A DNA stretch of 64,000 nucleotides. Source: Xiphydria camelus. Lineage: Eukaryota; Arthropoda; Insecta; Hymenoptera; Xiphydriidae. The notes below the pieces were generated by a model. The model made no database searches. It had not been told where the DNA came from and worked only from the letters and a program-made list of their open reading frames with translations. The position numbers and the translations under genes were made by a program. Below are positions 47,313 to 58,500 of this stretch, piece by piece; within the stretch, counting starts at the first letter, position 1; each line of letters opens with the position of its first letter. The DNA is taken from assembly GCA_963678675.1 (NCBI GenBank), contig OY783193.1, positions 10,526,822 to 10,590,821 of the forward strand. The letters are read 5' to 3'.

Positions 47313-47622
47313 GACGCTCGTCCCTTGCGCCTCGTCGCGAGTGAACGCCGTTACGGAAACTGACACTGTTTTGCACTTGTCACACTTCTCGATGAATCAG
47401 CGACGATGCGGTTGTACGGCGGATGCCGCGTTTATTCTCTCGCGAGGACACGTTCGCCTCTTCCCGATGTGACGGGTTATCTTCTCGTTAAAACCGCTCC
47501 CTGTCACTCGTCCCTCCTCTCCTTATTTCCCTCTGTCAGCGGTGATCAACGAACGACGGTATCTAGATGCTTACGCTTCGGAGTGCCGAGCCGATCTATC
47601 GTTATTTCGTCGCGCTCGGGGT

Positions 47623-47629
47623 CTAAATA
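47623..47629 (-). promoter_or_regulatory. Possible TATA-like element of the E(spl)-type gene
   Basis: TATTTAG on the minus strand, about 310 bp upstream of the start codon and about 105 bp downstream of the paired Su(H) sites. It is only a weak match to TATA, so the transcription start is inferred. Confidence 0.3.
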
Positions 47630-47731
47630 TCAGCCGCGCCCCCCACCATCGCCGCTCCAAGATCCCCTCGAAACGCTAAGCGACACCGAGGGGGAGGGGG
47701 TCCGGCTGCCCAGCCACCAGCCGGAGCGTAT

Positions 47732-47764
47732 CGTGGGAAGCTCGCGGGCCGAAGCGTTCCCACA
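47732..47764. promoter_or_regulatory. Su(H) paired site (SPS), Notch-response element
   Basis: CGTGGGAA (47732-47739) and TTCCCACA (47757-47764) both match YGTGRGAA. They face each other head-to-head with a 17-bp spacer, the geometry used by dimeric Notch complexes at E(spl)/HES promoters. The pair lies about 420 bp upstream of the E(spl)-type start codon. Confidence 0.75.
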
Positions 47765-47864
47765 GCCAGGCTCTCCGCGGCAGGGGCCAGCTAAGCGGCT
47801 CCGTGCTTGGGCCAGTTCGGCGCGGGCTGGGTGGGGGGCGAGAGCAGGGGAATTTCGAGCAACA

Positions 47865-47871
47865 CACCTGT
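47865..47871 (-). promoter_or_regulatory. Proneural-type E-box near the SPS
   Basis: ACAGGTG on the minus strand fits RCAGSTG, the A site bound by Achaete-Scute/Daughterless. It lies about 100 bp beyond the paired Su(H) sites, giving an SPS-plus-A arrangement. Confidence 0.4.
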
Positions 47872-47954
47872 ACCCTCTTCTCTCGCGCTCTCCTGGAACG
47901 AAAGGCAGGCAGGCGCGCGCGCGCGCGCCCAGCGGGAAGGACGGGACGCGATAG

Positions 47955-48425
47955 CACACGCCACGACGCGCGACCAGCACGAGGACGCCGCGCGCTCGCG
48001 CGAGCACCTTCTTCCGCTGGTCGTGCGCGCGGCACTCGTCGGAACGCGCGCTGCAATAGCGCCGCTGCTCTTGTTGCAGTTGACGTGGATTGCGCTAGAA
48101 TAGCATGCGCGTTCCTGGAACTTGGCGAGGCACGAGGACGGGGCACACGCCACGACGCGCGACCAGCACGCGGACGTCGCGCGAGAGTGTCCTATCTTCT
48201 GTTCCGCGCTAGTAGCGCGACAATTCGTTGAATTTCATTAGAATACTGTTACTGCGTTGGAACTGATGCAATTTAGGCTGGATTGGCGCGCGTGTTCCTG
48301 GGACGTACAGTACTCGGAACACACACCACGACGCGCGACCAGCACGAGGACGCCACGCGCTTGCGTCTCTGTCAACCGTTATGTAAGTTGCTCGGCACTC
48401 GTTGAAACGCGCGCGCGCGCTCGAA
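47955..48425. repeat. Three-unit diverged tandem repeat upstream of the E(spl)-type gene
   Basis: A core of about 30 bp (CACACGCCACGACGCGCGAC then CAGCACGAGGACG) recurs at about 47955, 48144 and 48320. After each core the units share a CACTCGT-GAACGCGCG block and a GTAGTTGACG-like block. The period is about 180-190 bp. The array begins less than 200 bp beyond the SPS. Confidence 0.65.
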
Positions 48426-48646
48426 TTTTGTTACCGCTGTCGTAGTTGACGCGGTTCGTATTATGAATGGCACGTGCGAGTACCATTGCTCATACAGCAG
48501 TTGCTATACTTATAGAGGAATATTTCAACGTGAGTAGGTGTTTCGATAATTGATGACACGTGGCTGAAGAGAGACGGATTGACGGATCGGACGTTTGCAC
48601 GTACCAAGTATAGTCCAAGTAGGATTCGTGTTAAAACGGCAATGCA

Positions 48647-49097
48647 TACGCGGAGAAAAATGTTCGTTAAAAATTACCAACCATGGGACATGATGTCGGC
48701 ACGAAATTTTTACTGTAGACCATGGTAAAATTCATTCGCCTCTCGCTCTATTTCAGTTGTTTTCCTGAAAGAACGGTCAATTCAACCCTGAAACATACAC
48801 CCGTGCTCACGAAATCTGTCGCTGGTGACTTTTTTTAAACCTTATTTTTAAACGTACTAACCAGTGAACAATTAATTCTCATGCCCTCATTAGCTACGGT
48901 GACGTCTACTCTCGTTAATGAAAGCACGAGGATTGATTAATCATTGGTTAGTACGTTTAAAAATAACATTTAAAAAAAGTCACCAGCGACAGATTCCGTG
49001 AGCCCGGGTGTAGGTATGTAAAAATTTTGTCCTTGACATCATGTCCCATGGTTACGTGAATTTCATGGTAATTTTTAATAGAATTTCTCTCCGTGTA
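48647..49097. mobile_element. MITE X, carrying a nested MITE M
   Basis: Ends TACGCGGAGAAAAATG and, in inverse, TACACGGAGAGAAATTC. The following arms share AAAAATTACCA and CCATGGGACATGATGTC with their inverses on the right. Element M sits in its middle. Confidence 0.7.
48799..49012. mobile_element. MITE M, copy 1, nested in X
   Basis: Ends ACCCGTGCTCACGAAATCTG and, in inverse, ACCCGGGCTCACGGAATCTG, then GTCGCTGGTGACTTTTTTTA on both arms. A related copy lies at 59013-59434. Confidence 0.7.
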
Positions 49098-49106
49098 GCA
49101 TTGTTA

Positions 49107-49366
49107 TACCGAGAAAAATAACCCGGTAAATCTAACCAAAATCCTGAAGACCATAACCAAACCGTTGGGTGAAATATGGATCCTCCATCTGCTTGGTTTG
49201 ACTGACCACTTTCTGACTAGAGTAACTAAGCATGTAATTAAAATTACTAAATTTAGTCGGAATAATTACATATTCGGTTGAGCTTAATAATATTTTGGCT
49301 AGAATAACTAAACTCGTTTAACCAAATGCGTTTTGTCATTTTAACCAGGTTACTTTTCTCAGTGTA
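49107..49366. mobile_element. MITE family C, copy 2
   Basis: Ends TACCGAGAAAAATAACC and, in inverse, TACACTGAGAAAAGTAACC. It shares ATATGGATCCTCC and GAATAACTAAA blocks with the copy at 3327-3588. It starts 10 bp after MITE X. Confidence 0.75.
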
Positions 49367-50320
49367 CAATTAGAAAAAGACATTATTTATTCTGCTCTGT
49401 AAAATATAGAAGCATTCCGAGAAAAAAAAAATAAATAGGATGCGACGATAAAGCAAGAGAAATCGCCGAGGTGTTTCAAAGTTCCGAAACATTCCGCGAG
49501 TCTTCATGAATGGATTTAATTGGTCGCACACAGGCGCTCCGGGTCGAAAATCGATTAACCATCCCATATACGATATACATATCTATACGATACATCCATA
49601 TAATTGACGCAGAGCGTGGTGCAATAGATGGCCGGCACTTTCTTTCACATATTTAAGCGACCCCCTTAATTTAAACTCGCGGATCCTACTGATCTTTCGC
49701 ATCGCGAGGCCGACGGGAGGTTTTAACGCGGGGGACTTAATGAGGTGTTTAGCCGTTGCGGAAACCGATACTCCAAACGGGCGGTCGGGAGCGCGCGGCG
49801 GTGGTGCGCCAAGTATTTACGACCTTTCACGAGTCCGAATGCAAAACTGGGCAGTAAAATAGCGACGGCCCAACGGCTACCATGCCACCGACTGTGCTTG
49901 CACGCGCGATGCTTAACGACTCTCGGTCCATTCATTCGACTGACCGCGCGCGGCTCTCGTCTCACGGAGCCTGCAATTAACACTTTATTGCGCTCTTGGC
50001 CGCCGCTTCCTGAAAGTCGCCGAGGACCCGCGTCATTGGTTTCCTTTCCTCCCGCTTTGGTTCCTTGGTATAATATCTCGCGCGTATAGGAATATAACTA
50101 CCGGTGATATGTGGGAGAGTTAAACGAGAGAAAAACGTTGAGATGTCGCTGTTAGAAATTCGACGTTAGAATTTTAAGGCCGTGTTGAATATTGTTATAT
50201 AGACTATGCTCGAAGGAGTGATTTATTAGTAGGTATACGAACTTGCTGTGGAATTAATTTACTCGTGATTCATGATAAATAGAAAGTAGACGTGGAAGAA
50301 GGTTTCGTTTTTTGCAATAA
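49367..50320. other. Non-coding stretch, no gene recognised
   Basis: Mixed composition with one modestly long open frame at 49745-50089 that resembles no known family. Nothing else supports a gene. Confidence 0.45.
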
Positions 50321-50914
50321 GTAGAGGAAAGTCGCCCAATATGGGGAGGTATCCTTATTTGGGGAGATCCCAAATGTTATATTAGGAGGTAAGTACTTCT
50401 ATCTATCGGCACCAAACAGAACCTGGAGAGTTTTATCGGCTGCATATATTCCAGTAGTAAAGTTGCAATTCATTATTTACATGGCCGCGTTTGTGTAGGT
50501 TATTACAAAGTGACTTCTTGTAAAGTTTTACCATCGCATTAAATTCTTTTGATTACTGTGACAAGGTAAATAATTTGTATAAACAGCATATAACTGTAGG
50601 CTTTATATAATCATATATTCCATAGTGATCATATCATCTCCCCATATAACTGTAGGCCTTATATAGTCATATATCCCCTAGTGATCATATCATCTCCCCA
50701 TATTAAGCACCAGAGGGTTCCTAACTTGGGGAGGCACCATTTTTCTCGAGGTGCCTATTCTATAGACACACGGCATAATTCTGACAACATTTGTTTGTAT
50801 TATAAATCTACATGAGTAAGAGATTGTACAAACTCACGCTCATTGATTTTCGAGTGTTTTAACATATATTTAAGTACGTAAAAAACATCCCCATATTAGG
50901 CGACTTTCCTCTAC
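50321..50914. mobile_element. 594-bp inverted-repeat element S
   Basis: Ends GTAGAGGAAAGTCGCCCAAT and, in inverse, GTAGAGGAAAGTCGCCTAAT, followed by ATGGGGA on both arms. The interior has a 56-bp direct tandem repeat (50587-50642 and 50643-50698). There is no coding capacity. Confidence 0.75.
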
Positions 50915-50977
50915 CTATATTGTTTGCGGGATTTATTTACCATCACACCCCAGTTGTCCCATAGCTTGTGCCGCTAT

Positions 50978-51220
50978 TACACTGAGAAAAATCATTTACA
51001 GATTCAAGTAACCGTTGACGTGAATAGTGCCAAGAACATATTTATTTAAGTCTGACATATCGTCATTGAATCAAGTATATGTTATTCAAATTGAGTGCGA
51101 ATCAAGCGTAGGTTCGTTCAATTTAATGAACAATACATTTTATACACTTGTCCTGAGTGAGTCTTTGGCACAGTTCGCGTTGACGATTACTTGGATCAGT
51201 ATATTATTTTTCTCAGTGTA
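50978..51220. mobile_element. MITE family N, copy 1
   Basis: Ends TACACTGAGAAAAATCATTT and, in inverse, TACACTGAGAAAAATAATA. The subterminal GATTCAAGTAA and AATAGTGCCAAGAA blocks are shared with the copy at 59160-59383. Confidence 0.7.
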
Positions 51221-52448
51221 AGAAGATTTGTCTCGAAAACCATATTCGGCATCGAAACCCGTCCTCCCCCATGACTCCAAGATAACTCCCCGCGCGCGAG
51301 ATCCTGCGTCGCGACGCGCGAAGATAACGCGTCGGAGACTGCTGTCGTCGCGACACGAGAGAGGTCGGGATTTTTTCGCGCCCCCTGGAGCCGACACCAG
51401 AAGCGAGAGAGACAGACGCAGGAATGGACCGCGCGGCGGAGTCTGGAGGCGCATGCTCCCTTGCGTAAGCGTATCTTTTTTTCCGCCCTCTTCCTCCCTT
51501 CCGAGGATCAGAGTTTTTAGCGCCGACACGCAACACGCACGCAGCCGCGCCATGCGTGCGTGCGTGCGTGCACCGCTTGCCGCGCGAGGACCCACATCGC
51601 TCCGCTTAGTATGGGGCGGATTCTAATACGCTTTTTCCGCAGCGCGGCCAATTAGAATAATGACGAGTTCCTTCTAAATTTAGCCGCGGGACTAGTTGGG
51701 TCCTCATCGGGCGCTGCCTCCCACGCGAGCCACGATACACGACGAGAATTTTCCTCCGCCCTCTTCTCTCTCCTTTCTCGTCCTTTATACGTTTCACCGA
51801 TCTACATATATATATCGATGTGTTTATCTTTTCCGAGGGAGGAGCGCGAGCATCGTCGAGATCGATCGACGAAAGCTCGAAGCTCGCGCGCGCGCGCGAG
51901 ATCGATAAATTGACTCGTTTTCGTAAAACTGGCGCTGCGCGCGGCAAAGAAGCGTAATTATGGCAAGAAACCCATATAATACCGCGACGGGGAACCGCAA
52001 ACGTGGGACGTTACGCTTTATTAAGCTCGAGAGGAAAATCCGGTTTTCACCCGGCGCGAAGAGTGTATTGCTCCGATGTCGGTATATATAGGTATATCGC
52101 ATTGACACATCCGCGCGACCACGACGCCCGTGGGTATATAGTTACACTGGCGCAATGCCACTTTCCTGTCGTGAAACTGATGGTGATCAGGGGTTTCGTT
52201 CGGTCGGAGACGTTCCGCACACGCTCGACTCTTGATAACTTCGTACGGAGTTTTCTACGCGGGATGAGCGACTGCGCCCGGCTCGATATCGTTACGATAT
52301 AATTTTCCATGAATTAAGTGACTCGTTAAACGAGTTTAATCGAGCAGCGATGAACGTCGCATTTAAAAATTGGAGGATATCATAAATGAAGCCTCGCTGG
52401 ATAGACGTTGTATTTTACGTCCTATATGAAATAATCGCGATATAATTT
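51221..52448. other. Non-coding stretch, CpG-rich in its first half
   Basis: GC-rich open frames around 51.2-51.6 kb overlap on both strands and show no domain. Short (GCGT)n and (GC)n runs occur near 51555 and 51880. No gene was recognised. Confidence 0.45.
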
Positions 52449-52930
52449 TACACTGAGAAAAAAAATGTTATATTCAATTTAATCGGCGTTTACGGATGGG
52501 GGAATGCAGAATTATTTGCTTCGACTAATAAATTTGATTATAACGATTAGCCGTTAAGTTAATTATATTGATTATAGCCTTTAGGCTACACTAGAAAAAA
52601 AAATTTGTTTCGTTTATTCATCAGTGGAGTGGAATACGGCGAACCTCACGATGAAATTGTTTCAGTGCCATAAGAGTGTGAAAAAAAAATTAATGGAGCA
52701 ACCAAATTGAAGTTGAAACAAGTGAATAGCTATTTGAAATAATTCACCGTGAGGTTCATCGTATTTAAACTCAACGATGGTTGAAAATGAAGCAATTTCT
52801 TTTTCAGTGTATTTGAGGGAAGCAGGCTGTAATCCATTCGCGTCAATTATTAGTCCAAGTAACTTGATCTGCATTCCCCCACACGTAATCATCGATTTAG
52901 TTAATTCTACTGTATTTTTCTCTCGGTGTA
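52449..52930. mobile_element. MITE family O, copy 1, split by nested MITE P
   Basis: Left end TACACTGAGAAAAAAAATG and right inverse end TACACCGAGAGAAAAATAC. The arms share ATGATTACGTGTGGGGGAAT-like blocks. MITE P interrupts the centre. Confidence 0.7.
52587..52811. mobile_element. MITE P nested in MITE O
   Basis: Ends TACACTAGAAAAAAAAATT and, in inverse, TACACTGAAAAAGAAATTG, with inner arms around CGAACCTCACG and its inverse. About 225 bp, non-coding. Confidence 0.65.
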
Positions 52931-53139
52931 CACTCAGAGAAAAAAAATGCACCTATATTTAATTAAGTCTGCGTTTACGCACGGGGGAATTTCGAATTAT
53001 TTGCTTCAACTAATGAATTTGATTATAACGATTAACGGCTATTTGAACGAAACGGGCTGTAATAATCCAAGTAACTAAATCTACAATCCCCTACCCGTAA
53101 TCGCCGATTTAGAATCTACTGCAATTTTTTTCTCAGTGT
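52929..53139. mobile_element. MITE family O, copy 2, abutting copy 1
   Basis: Ends TACACTCAGAGAAAAAAAATG and, in inverse, TACACTGAGAAAAAAATTG. It shares one TA with the preceding copy, so one element inserted at the very edge of the other. Confidence 0.7.
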
Positions 53140-55030
53140 ACAAATACGAAACGGGACACGAAATTATCGCAAAATAACGAAATGGAATCGAAGGGGGATA
53201 AACGCGGACGATTTCCAACGCACTAATGATGCACACCCCGGAGAGATTTCGAAAATCTCATCGCGTATTACAACGACCGATCGAAATGCGGGTCACCCAA
53301 AATCGCAGCGTCGCCCTCGCGCATTGTTCGCATTCGAGTTGGCAAACCAACCGCATTCCGCGCGCGCAACGCTAGAGTAAATTCGTCGTCGTCGTCGCGC
53401 CGCGCGGCTCGTTAATAATAATTCCGCGCGACAGAACTCCTCGGAACAGGAGCGGTGTCCGATCGTGCGTTGGGTACGTTATAATTACATCGATTGATCT
53501 TGCGAGCCGGATGTACACACCGTCGGTAACCCAATAAAGCGAGCTTTATCCGCGTCCGTCGACGGGGCGCGCGGTGGCCAGCGCGTGTGTGCGTGCCGGC
53601 GTTCACTCGGCAAAGTGCTCTTTGTGCGGCGAGTACGAGAGAGGAAGGGTCGTGCTGTGATTCGACCACTTGAATCGATTTAATGGACGATCGGGACACG
53701 ACAAATTGCGGCGGGTTGCCCAATTATCGACGGCGATGACGACGCCTGGCCGGATATTGCGCCGACTCGGCCGGCGAGGACCCCCGCTCCCCCGCGATAC
53801 AAAAAATTCAAGCAAGAGAGAGAGAGAACAACCGATAATCTCCCGAGTCGTTCCGAGGTAGAGCTATTTCAAATTGTAGACGAGAGGCCCGTTTTTAATA
53901 CGGTGGACTCTTATGAGTCGTGCGGGTACGCCTGCAATCTGGAGCGTGGAAAGGAAATTGGGGTAAAGTGGGACCATTTGGATGCCCACTGGGTTGACTC
54001 ACGCGTTCGATTATACCCCATTCTCCTCCGCGTATATCAATTACAACGAAATAAATTTCGCAGTAGATTCCTTTCGAATCATTTTATTCGATGGGGGATA
54101 AGTCAACGCGTGCACATATTCGTACATCTAATTAAATCACCTAAGCAGTCGCAGAGTATGTACGAACAGCAGGAAAAGAAGATATTATCATTCTTGAAGT
54201 ATTAAACCGACAAATAAAGAGGCAAAAACGTGAGAAGAGGCGCGAAATAAACGTGCGTAACTACGCGCCACTCCAATATTTACCCGGAAACAGCAGATCG
54301 CGCGCCGCTCCTCGAGTACCACGCGGAAAGGGCCGGAGGGGGTAGCAGCGAAGAACAAGCCAATTCGGAACGTGCTCCGCTCGCACCAAACACTTCCGCA
54401 CTGGCTTCCCTCTCCTTCCTCCTCGCGCTTGCCCCAACAATCGACTCACTCTCTCTCTCTTCTTCTTCATCTTCTCGCTCTTCCCCACCTCTTCGCCCCC
54501 TTGCAACACTGCGCTCGCTCCACCTTTGACTCCTTCTCTCTCTTACGCGAACCTCCCGCCTCTCGCTCTCTCCCTCCTCGCGAACCATACAAACAGCGGC
54601 GGTAGCCTCGCCTCCGAAATTCCTCCGGAGTACTACTCGTTGGCTCGTGCTACGGCGGAACGTGGGAATATTCTCAGGCCTGGAAGCGGCTCCCCCGAGA
54701 GAGCGCGGCCGTGTGCACACGCACACGTCGCCTCTCCCGCTCCCTCCCGCCTCATTGTGCGCTCGGCCGTGCGTCCTCTCTTTATGCGCGCGCGCGCGAA
54801 AGAGAGAGAGGCCACCGCGCCGGTAGTGTAACCTTAGCGCGACGAGTTCTCTCGTGTTGTGCACATAATGCGAGGCTATTGTGAGTAGCACGGGCCATAT
54901 TGTTGCTCGCGTCTTGCCCGCCGCTGCTCGGGCTGCGACGATTCTTTGGGACCCCGTCTCTCGTCTATGGCAACTCCCTCGTACATCTAGCGTCGATGAT
55001 TCTGATCGATCCGCTTTCGATGACGGTAGG
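53140..55030. other. Non-coding stretch with CpG-rich island
   Basis: No gene recognised. A segment at about 53935-54110 with GGGGTAAAGTGGGACCATTT and a partial inverse resembles an eroded inverted-repeat transposon. A pyrimidine-rich, CpG-rich island spans about 54.27-54.9 kb. Confidence 0.4.
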
Positions 55031-55263
55031 GTAGAGGTACGTAATATGGATTAGGTACCTAATATGGAATACCTACGGTACTTATTAAGACAAGTTCTTA
55101 ATACGAAATACCGTTTGAAATGGAAACTCATCGAGTCGTGACTTCTCAAAACTATCATTTTTTGTGTGTTTCCCTGAATAGTAACTAATGCAATAACTAG
55201 ATAGATTGTCTTAACAAGTAGGTATTCCATATTAGGTAGGTATTCCATATTACGTACCTCTAC
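55031..55263. mobile_element. Inverted-repeat element R
   Basis: Ends GTAGAGGTACGTAATATGGA and its exact inverse, followed by a further TACCTAATATGGAATACCTA repeat and inverse on each arm. The GTAGAGG start links it in style to element S at 50321. Confidence 0.7.
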
Positions 55264-55381
55264 TCTACGTACTTTATCGAGTCGACCGTAGCTAAGAGAT
55301 TCGAGTGAATTTTAGTGCCTTGCTGTGAAGGCTAAATTTGATTGGTCCCGAGTCGAAATTTTAGACCTACTCCTTTAGGCT

Positions 55382-55596
55382 TACACGCTGAAAGAAATAA
55401 ATGTAGTTGTGACGACTATTTTGGACTCAACTGCGAAATTTTGGTAATTGGCACCAGTTTTTATAGTTGTAACTATTTTTAGTTACCGGAACGGAAGAAT
55501 TGTTGCGATAACTATATAAAACTTGTGCTAATTACAAAATTGGAGCAGTTGAGTAGGTACAAAATAGTGGTCACGACTACTTTTTTTCTTAGCGTA
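55382..55596. mobile_element. MITE Q
   Basis: Ends TACACGCTGAAAGAAATAAA and, in inverse, TACGCTAAGAAAAAAAGTAG. The arms share GTCGTGACCACTATTTTG-like and CTCAACTGC blocks. It is non-coding. Confidence 0.65.
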
Positions 55597-58500
55597 GCAG
55601 GTCGATTTTCCATTGTATTGAAACCCTATGTTGAGCCTAAGGGCAATGGTAGCCCGAATAGAATATTAAAAGCATCAAAGAGAGTAGGGGTAAAATTTCG
55701 ACTCGGAGTGCTTTATGGCAAAACAAGAAGATCCACTCGTACCGTTCAACTAGGCTCGACTTAGCGAATTAGCGCCACTAATAGCGCAGGTCGATCAGAA
55801 TCATTGACGCTATAGGTGTACATATGTGTAACGCGAGATAATGCGGAAGATTACGCGAAAACGCGAAGATCGCAACGCGCTGTTTTCCTTCCCTTCATTC
55901 TAGTCGCTATTCCACGTATAGTCGTGTTTCTGCAATTTCATCATTATTTGCACGCTATTCGCAAGATACGGGTTGTCGGTGCGGCTATCGGTGCAAACGG
56001 TGAGAAGCGGCTGGTTACTTTCATTGCACTGCAGAGGACGTTGCGGTTTATCTGCTCGTAAAGGGTATTTTTGATTAAAAAAGAGAAACTAGATCGATAA
56101 ACTTTCTTGGTTCTTTTTTTATTAGAATTGCTTTTCAACGAATAATCAGTAGACTATTAAAACTGGCTTATTTGAAATGCATCCACTCTTATCTGAAAGC
56201 ATTGATTATCTCGAAAGCCTTTAAATTAGTTCGAGTAACTGGGACTCTGATCTATTTATAAGTAACTCGTGCTATTCTCGTATATCCTGTAGATATGGAG
56301 GAGAAAATAAAACGAGAAAGACTACGCATTAAAAACTGTGAAAAAATCTGGTAGTGTAGACTTATCGAATAGACTGTTCCTGTAATCGAATAGGACTTGA
56401 TTATTGGATATTAATTAAATGCATTCGCATCAAAGTGGAGTACTGTAACATCAAGAAGGATACCCGTGATAAAATTATCTCTTAAAGTATAAATCATTTG
56501 AGAAAAAGCCGCCGAGCTATGAATCGCTATATCTCGCGATTGGCCAATCGAAGAGAAAAACATTTCCAACGAAAATCGTAAGGCTTCCAAAACCGCACAA
56601 CTTTTATTCGAAACGTTTCTCACCGCGATGAGCCAATCGCGAGATACAACGTCCGTCCTGTTCTATCTGCCTGCTCCAAAAATATCTCACGACTGATCGG
56701 AGATGTCAAACAAGCGGAGAAGAAGTATAACTCGTGCCCCGCCGGGTATATCTATATCAAAGTGTCGTCCGCGCCCTTGCGCAAGGCTCTAAACAGCTCT
56801 AATGACTCAATTCGACCGAATCGAGGATGATCTCTAGAGATTGTCATGATCGTCGCTGCGGGCGACGATGAAAGTATGCGTAACGTCTACCATTAAAGAC
56901 GTATGGGAAATGGATGATTCGTCAAAGACGACGATTGAGTATAAAAGAAAATATTCGTAGCAAAGACCATAAAAGATAACGAATAATCGATCCGTCGCAG
57001 TCGGTGTAAAACGCAAAACGTGTTCCCTCGCAGTCCCGGAGAAACTTTCATCCGGGCGAGATTAAAGTATAGTACTATGTGTCGATTCCGTCGGTTCTAC
57101 AGACGAAGCGCCGCGCGGCGGACGCGTCCCGTAAAGGGGTTGCCATCGTAGCGCAGGCTTTTATTGTCCTGTACTCTTGAGCTCGCTTAAGATAACGTGG
57201 AAAGCTCTTTAATTAGGACGCAGTTAAATCGTTTTAGTACGCCTCTCTCTTTCTCTCTCTGCTCGTTCCGCCTATCGAATGTATCTCGGTCGCCTCATCA
57301 TCGATTCGACCACCTGTTGACTTGTCCCCCTCGACCCGACGACGCGACTTCCTATATACTTAATTCCCGCGGCGACGAGTGACGCCTAGCTATGTAGGGC
57401 AAATCTCCTCCGACGTTTTCCTCGATCGTCCATTGGTCGAGACGACATATTTTATTGTTTCGAAATGGAGCGGCGTATGTGACTTCTGTTGCAGTGAGAG
57501 ACGGCGGTGCATTGCCTCATTTATTTAGGAGGAATGCTGAATGTAGAAAAAAATTAATTTTTCCGATTATCGAAAATTATTTGGACATTCTCGACTTCCC
57601 CGGCTATTACTTAATTGGGTCAACTGTGCAAAAAAAAAGGTCGCATCGCATCTTTCACATTCCAGTCCCGCAGATAATAATTTCGGGGTCGTTTTAATTT
57701 TCGCTTTCCCTCGGAAAGATTGGAAATTCGTGGAATTATCGGAGAGAATGACGCATTTTATGATTTAGAATTGGACCACCGTGCGTTAATCGATTTTTGT
57801 GACGGTAAAAACTCGAATGGAGCAGCCCGCCGAATAAAATTCTCTATGCAGAAAAAAAGGTAGTTTCCAATTATCTAGATGTATTTTGGCATTCCCGCGC
57901 TAGCTACCTGTCGGTTAATTGGGTTGGTCGAACAAAAATGACGTTGTGTCTTTTATACTCGGGGCCTTCGGATGCGCGCAAGCGGGAGAGGTCACCTCCC
58001 CAATAATACCGATATAATAACAGCTGCTTCAGCCACACACGTAGCAACGATTATTATCGCATTCATATCACGAGCAGCGGTAATAAACCCATCTCCGCAA
58101 TTAATCGAGTTAAACGTTCCGGAAAGAAAAAAGAGAGAGAAGCCGTCAGAGGGTTCCTCCAATTAACGTGAACTCGAGTCACTCAAGTTTAGCGTTCCGT
58201 GTATACATATATATACACGTACAATCTCCCCACGTCTAAAAGGCAGAGATCGCCCTCTCTTCCTCTCCTTCTTCCTCGCTCTCATTTCCAATACCGTCCC
58301 TCTCCACCTTGGCGAACAGGGACCACCGCACCTTCGCAGCAACCCTCGTTAAACAGCCCTAACCTCTCCCCTCCCCCTCCCCTCCTTCCCGCAGCGGTAT
58401 ACGAAAGAACGGGAAGAGAAGAGAAGACCCGTATCGTGCAGAAGGCTCCCGTTTCTCCCCCCTCCCTCCCTCGCGCTGAGTGGGCCTTCTTTCAGCGACG

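Noticed and set aside
46710..47366. Longer reading of the E(spl)-type protein starting at 47366
   Set aside because: The codon there is GTG. The first ATG in frame is at 47310-47312, with a good context, so I used the 200-residue form.
47406..48231. Several long overlapping open frames upstream of the E(spl)-type gene
   Set aside because: They lie in CpG-rich promoter and tandem-repeat DNA on both strands. Low stop frequency from GC content explains them.
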